Source of the DNA: Metellina segmentata | Taxonomy: Eukaryota; Arthropoda; Arachnida; Araneae; Tetragnathidae | DNA length: 64,000 bases | Direction: 5' to 3' | Assembly (NCBI GenBank): GCA_947359465.1 | Contig: OX375878.1 | Span: 76,428,416 to 76,492,415, forward strand | Shown: in pieces, positions 59,376 to 64,000 of the stretch | Layout of the letters: each line of letters begins with the position of its first letter | Numbering within the stretch: position 1 is the stretch's first letter | Made by a program: the position numbers and the translations under genes | The notes under the pieces: model-generated | Database searches by the model: none | What the model was told of the DNA's origin: nothing | Seen by the model: the letters and a program-made list of their open reading frames with translations, nothing else

Positions 59376-60705
59376 ACATACTTCAAGTACGTAATCCAGG
59401 CGTCGTAATTTTGCTTGTTTTTCGAATACCGTCAGCATGTTGTCAATAGAAATTCCTAAGAAAAAATTTCGAATTGAAAATGATAGTTAAAACAATGTTA
59501 ATTAGATTAAACGCCAAACGTCGTCAAAACGACGCTAAACTACATTATAAAATAACCCCGACTTATAATACACGAGAGCATTTGGGAAACAGAAAGTAAC
59601 ATGTCTTTCGTCACATTTTTGTTTTCACTGAAAATCCCTATCATATATACCGTACGAGGAACAAATTTATAAATTTAACATCCCTACTTCCATATCAATG
59701 ACCCTTACTATAGAGTCGGTTACTAAATCCCGAAACAACCAAACTTTAATACCATAAGTTTAATTACTTTTATTAAACGTTATGCTGAAATTAAAGTGAT
59801 TTTCAGAGGTTAGAAATATGAATCAACCATTAAATATGTGTCTGGTGTTTAATGTTGATAGTAAATTACACATTTTAAAGCCTGGAAATTACATTTAAAA
59901 GTAATTATAAAAAAACATTATATGCTATGTATATGTTGGAAAGTAATACAATAAATATTCATGGAATCAGACTTCATCTAACGCATCTCAAAAGTGATCG
60001 GAAATTTTTATTAATTACATTTTGAATAACTGAAAAAGTTATTGCATGGACGGATATTACTGAAATTAAATTCATCAACTCATTACAAAAAACGCAATAA
60101 AAAATTCAGTTTAAATCATCCCCAGAAATTATTATTAAAAGAACCGTACATTCCAATTATTGCGAAATATATTTGTGCTATGTCAACATTATTAAGCGGT
60201 ATAATACCACGACTTCTTATGCGATCTGAAAAAAAATATTACAATTTTAGAAAGTTCTGCTATTTGTTTTTCTTTTGTCTCATTACTCTAAAGACGATGA
60301 CAAGACTAAATAAAATGGCGGAATAAAAGAATGGGAAAGATTGAGAGAAGATCTTTTTTTTAAAGACGAATTTAGCGAAAGGGAAAAAAAAGGAATCCGA
60401 TTAAAACGAATGAAGGCAAAAAATATTTTATGCAGGAGCACTCACGACTAATTGAATAATTTTTCTGAAGATTAGAAAATGAGTTTTTCTATGTTTCTCC
60501 ATTAGCAGGAAAACTTTTGATACAAAAGGAGAACTAATGAAAACAAATTTTGATGGTTATGCAAAGTCCAGCTTATTAAGAAAATTTGAAAAACAAAAGC
60601 AATTTTCTCCTTGACGAGAAATAATGATATCCTTACGCAGACTTACGTATTTGAGTTTCTAATACATTTAATGCGAGCATTCAACGTTATGAATATAAGG
60701 ATGGC
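59376..60705. other. Intergenic AT-rich sequence, no gene seen
   Basis: Only short frames; a 94-codon plus-strand frame at 60042-60326 is low complexity and resembles nothing known. Confidence 0.4.
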
Positions 60706-60905
60706 TGAGTTGGGTTTTATGGTGCAAAGGTCATATTAGAGCAAGCTGTACCAAACATGGCAGACAGCATCAAGCAATAGATATATACACATAAGGAATG
60801 TTTTATTGACACATGACAGAAATTCACCCAGGGAAGGTGCGCGGGGAGGGTACCTGCGCCCCCTACAACTCGCACAAGACAAACCCAGTGAGCCATGGTT
60901 CCTCC
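60706..60905 (-). repeat. SINE family B copy
   Basis: Tail (GGTTTTATGGTGCAAAGGTC), body with ACACATAAGGAATGTTTTAT, then CACCCAGGGAAGGTGCGCGG and a diverged tRNA-like head region. Confidence 0.65.
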
Positions 60906-60951
60906 CTACCTTATAGAAACAGTATTACGGAGAGGAAGAAAATTAAAGATA

Positions 60952-61125
60952 TGGGATTAAGTTTATGGTGCAATGGGTCATATTTGGCCAACAAGCTCTA
61001 AACACTAGACTAAAAACATCAAATAATAATGGACATACATCAACAGTAAAAGAATTATCAGACAGAAAAAAAACCGCCCGGGTAATTTACAGGAATCGAA
61101 CCTGCAAGGCCTTCAACCATTAAGT
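60952..61125 (-). repeat. SINE family B copy
   Basis: Same layout as the preceding copy, with a clearer B box on the minus strand (ACAGGAATCGAACCTGCAAG). Confidence 0.7.
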
Positions 61126-61154
61126 AAATGAACAGAAACAAGGGTGATAATGTT

Positions 61155-61462
61155 AATTAATTAACGCCAAACTGGATGAACACATGGGCTATTGGCGACG
61201 GTCTGGGATCAATCCCCAAGGAAAGGACACGAGGACAACACCACGAATTTTTGAACTACGGTGAAACGACGAGGTGAACACTTGAGCTGGCGCCCCACTT
61301 TCCAAACTTCCACACCAACCCTTCGTGAGGACTTTCGACCACGACAGATTTAAGATGCACCAGGCACCTAATTACAAATATCCATGCACTGACCCGGATT
61401 CGAACCAGGAACCTTCCGATCTAGAGGCTAACACCTCAACCACCAGACCTGTTGGTCGGTTA
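61155..61462 (-). repeat. SINE family A, near full-length reverse copy
   Basis: Runs from the tail (TTAATTAACGCC) through GTCTGGGATCAATCCCCAAG, the body (CTTCGTGAGGACTTTCGACC) and the tRNA-like head (GGATTCGAACCAGGAACCTT, CTAACACCTCAACCACCAGA). Confidence 0.85.
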
Positions 61463-61508
61463 AAACCACGGAGAACAGAATTGTCCCTTATGCTGACTGA
61501 CATTTTCA

Positions 61509-62108
61509 ATGCGTACTTTTGAAAGAGTGGATGCTTTCGTCCATCCCTCCAGATCGTCCTCGGACAGACGACGACCCCTTTACATCCAGACACCCCTAAA
61601 GTGTGTCCTCTTCCCCCCGCATCCACGGTCCGGGCCCCATCCCCAAATTCTTCTTCCCGATCCACAAACTCTTCTTCCATCCCCAATAAAATCCCGTCTC
61701 CTCCCAAATCTCGATCGCGTGCCAGGTCAAGATGCGATGACAATGGCTCGAAAAGAAAATCGTCGGCACATGAAAGGCAAGGACAGGTCTAACCTTGAAA
61801 CCAACCTGGCTGCTCCTTCATCCCCTCAGCAGCATCTTCGGATCGAAAGGGGTGAACGAACCAAGCGTCGCCATGGCAACGTCCCGCCTCTCTCTCCATC
61901 GGCCGGAGCATCTACTGCAGGAGCGCGCAGGACCTTTATGAACCAGTTTAATGACCGCTCCGTGAGAGAGGACCATCCGATGTTCGCATTCGGGACTCAC
62001 AATCACGGCATTCTTCTCAACCGATCCCGAAGTGATTTTGAGACAAGTGGTTTCCAAAACAACTCAAAGCCAGAGAGGGAGAAAGCTGCAGGGATTGAAG
62101 GGAGATAG
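61509..62108 (+). CDS. Unrecognised 199-codon open frame, possibly an exon
   Basis: GC-richer than its surroundings. The first 70 residues are proline-rich low complexity. The later part looks more like conserved protein: RRTFMNQFNDRSVREDHPMF then AFGTHNHGILLNRSRSDFET. It ends in a stop at 62106-62108 directly followed by GTAGGAAAC. An exon of a gene extending beyond the window is possible, either with its 5' exon nearby or reading through an internal acceptor near 61740. A retroposed fragment is also possible. I do not recognise the family. Confidence 0.3.
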   Translation: MRTFERVDAFVHPSRSSSDRRRPLYIQTPLKCVLFPPHPRSGPHPQILLPDPQTLLPSPIKSRLLPNLDRVPGQDAMTMARKENRRHMKGKDRSNLETNLAAPSSPQQHLRIERGERTKRRHGNVPPLSPSAGASTAGARRTFMNQFNDRSVREDHPMFAFGTHNHGILLNRSRSDFETSGFQNNSKPEREKAAGIEGR

Positions 62109-62421
62109 GTAGGAAACAACTGAAAACAATGTATACTCCGAGTATCAGTCTGAAATATGAAACTAGTTGATTGTTTTGTTTCGAAAGGAAGGTCAATCTT
62201 TTTTTCGGGAATAAGCTACCTAAATCAATTTTATGCTTTACTGCCTGATTTGTAACTGCTCGGATAAGTTGTGGCATATTTAGTGTTGTGTGGAAAAGGT
62301 AGGTTAGTAAGTGCTCATTGAAAAGGAGAATACATGTAGGTTGATGAATCGAAAAGCGTAATCGTCGTACATAGATAGAAAGCTTCTTCTAAATTAAAAG
62401 ATACCAAACAGCTTTGCTTGG

Positions 62422-62485
62422 TTGATTTTGGGCTTTATGGCGCAAGGGCCGTATTTGGCCAAACAGCGTCAAACACAAGACTTTG
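62422..62485 (-). repeat. SINE family B tail fragment
   Basis: Contains TTTATGGCGCAAGGGCCGTA and the AAACACAAGAC end; the head is missing. Confidence 0.7.
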
Positions 62486-62531
62486 CTTTGAGAGCATTTG
62501 AAATTTTAAAACGGGGGGGGGAGAAGTTTAA

Positions 62532-62898
62532 GGCCCGGGTGCACACATCCAGTTTTTCAACGTGCGGCGCCGCTGCGGTGACGCACGTCCAACTTGTGTG
62601 CAATTTGTACCACAGTTCCCTACGGCACCGCAACTCGCCGCACACGCTTCTCCGGGGTTAGAAGCACCTTGTTTTCATAAATAATGGAATATAAATAATA
62701 ATTAATAAATGGTTGTATCCAGTAACGCCTATTTTGTTGCAAAATATACTTTTTTTACACCAAGTAAGCGAAATAAACACTTTTTCTTCGATAGAATATT
62801 TATCGCAAATGGCGCGAAATGAGTACTCACTCACGGTTATGTGTGCATAGTTGGGCTACGGTGCCGCACGTTGAAAAACCGGATGTGTGCACCGGGCC
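62532..62898. mobile_element. Harbinger-type MITE
   Basis: 367 bp with inverted ends of about 38 bp (GGCCCGGGTGCACACATCC and onward at the left; complement at the right, one base shorter in the G run). TAA trinucleotides sit on both sides (62529-62531 and 62899-62901). GGCCC termini plus a 3-bp TWA duplication are the hallmark of PIF/Harbinger elements. No transposase inside. Confidence 0.8.
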
Positions 62899-62901
62899 TA
62901 A

Positions 62902-63471
62902 GTGTTTATACTAAAAAGAGGACTTTACGTTAAGAACAGAGATTAGGTTCAGAATAGGAAAGAGTATTTAGTTTGGGAATTAAGGAATTGAAGTTAGAGA
63001 CATCAGGTTCATAACGAAACAAAAACCGATGTCTTCTCACATCAACCCAAACGACGTATGAGTCGATGTTGGAAGGTGTTAAACTGTTGATATAGAAGAG
63101 CACGAAGGTCTCCTCTGCTAGTAAAGTAGAGTAACCCGTTTTCAAATATTTACATGACCGCTCTCATCGAATCAGTTTGGAAGACATCAGAAATTCGGTT
63201 GTGATCTGTTTTCTTTTATGCCTCAACAGCTGCTAACTTGGCTAGGCAATGTTTATGGAGAAAATAATTGAAGATTTATACTTTTTAAATAATTTGCTTT
63301 TTTATAATAGTATTTAATAAAGTAAACACACAAAAGAGCAAGCTATAAATGAAATCAATCGTAATTTGTTTTAAAAGATAGTTTGATATTCAAGTGATCA
63401 GTGACATTTTAGACTAAAATTTAAAACAATGAACCTCGTGTGTAACACGATAAAAAAAACAATTATAATCC
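62902..63471. other. No gene seen
   Basis: AT-rich; a 71-codon minus-strand frame at 62930-63145 has no recognisable similarity. Confidence 0.4.
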
Positions 63472-63835
63472 CGAAGGGAAAGATCAATGGTTAACGCCTA
63501 GTAATTTTGATCCACGGTCAGATGACGAGGTCGACACCTGAGCTGGCACTCCACACTCCAGGTAATGGTAATTTTACTTAACGTCGTACTAGAGCAACAC
63601 AACGGGCTGTTGACGACGATCCGGGATCAATCCCTTAAGGGAAAAATCCGAGGACAACACCTCGTAATTTTGAACCACGCTCCACACTCCAAGCTTCAAC
63701 ACCACGCCAACGTGATTACACTTGAGGCCCGAAAGATCTAACATGCACCAGCCCTCACTTATACGACAGTTTTTAGATGGACATAATTTCGAACTAGAAA
63801 CTCCCCCCTCCCCCTCCCGTTGCAAAGCAAATCAG
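63472..63835 (-). repeat. Two SINE family A copies, reverse orientation
   Basis: A tail and body fragment (63472-63560; TTTGATCCACGGTCAGATGA) is followed by a second copy (63577-63835). The second runs from the tail (ACTAGAGCAACACAACGGGC) to a diverged head near 63800-63835. Confidence 0.75.
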
Positions 63836-63907
63836 TTACTCCTCCAACTGGGCTACCCTTTCCACGGTCAGTTTGTATTTTCATTGTGTATAAATATCCA
63901 TTATTTG

Positions 63908-63950
63908 TCTTGTGTTTAGTGGAGCTTGACCAAACATGGCCCTTAAATCA
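63908..63950 (+). repeat. SINE family B tail fragment
   Basis: Plus-oriented tail: CTTGTGTTTAGTGGAGCTTG then ACCAAACATGGCCCTTAA. Confidence 0.55.
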
Positions 63951-64000
63951 ATAAAAATTAGCTCGATCATTCTGTGATATGACTTTAATAGGATAGAATT

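Noticed and set aside
61372..61743. Minus-strand 123-codon frame
   Set aside because: It overlaps a SINE and the opposite strand of the GC-rich plus-strand frame; its composition is low complexity.

Overview
The window is AT-rich, repeat-dense animal genomic DNA with long introns, two tRNA-derived SINE families, many hAT-type elements and one Mutator-domain transposase of a kind common in arachnids. Taken together this suggests an arthropod, most probably a spider. That placement is inference from family resemblance and was not tested by a search.

Layout. Positions 1-9500 are a repeat field: the 3' half of a dead hAT transposon (1-1120), a large inverted repeat (arms about 1172-2395 and 5238-7295) enclosing a clean 800-bp hAT derivative with a perfect 8-bp target duplication (3948-4747), and several SINEs. 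Positions 9500-12100 are AT-rich with no recognisable gene. Positions 12140-14175 hold 66-bp tandem units split by a palindromic MITE, a direct duplication, and a fragment of a hAT element. Positions 14176-18400 are AT-rich and probably 3' UTR plus intergenic sequence.

The one well-supported host gene lies on the minus strand from about 39208 down to 18410. It encodes an MRL-family adaptor (Mig-10/RIAM/Lamellipodin; pico in Drosophila). Eleven coding exons join in phase, with a possible twelfth, very short first exon. They give a short amphipathic N-terminal helix like the talin-binding sites of RIAM and lamellipodin, a coiled coil, a Ras-association domain, a PH domain, and a 601-residue last exon with many polyproline motifs of the Ena/VASP and profilin type. 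The 9.1-kb intron between the last two PH exons holds a 3.1-kb decayed hAT transposon, a duplicated MITE-like unit and a broken Ty1/copia element that is itself split by a smaller transposon. An intron near the 5' end contains a long snapback hairpin (38573-38720).

Positions 41600-63960 are mostly intergenic: nested SINEs, several MITEs with recognisable target duplications, a 64-bp tandem duplication, and a nearly complete 3131-bp DNA transposon (56241-59371). This transposon has 16-bp terminal inverted repeats, TTAA target duplications, and a Mutator-like transposase split by a single small frameshift. An unrecognised, GC-richer 199-codon open frame lies at 61509-62108. I found no CRISPR array, rRNA or convincing functional tRNA gene.
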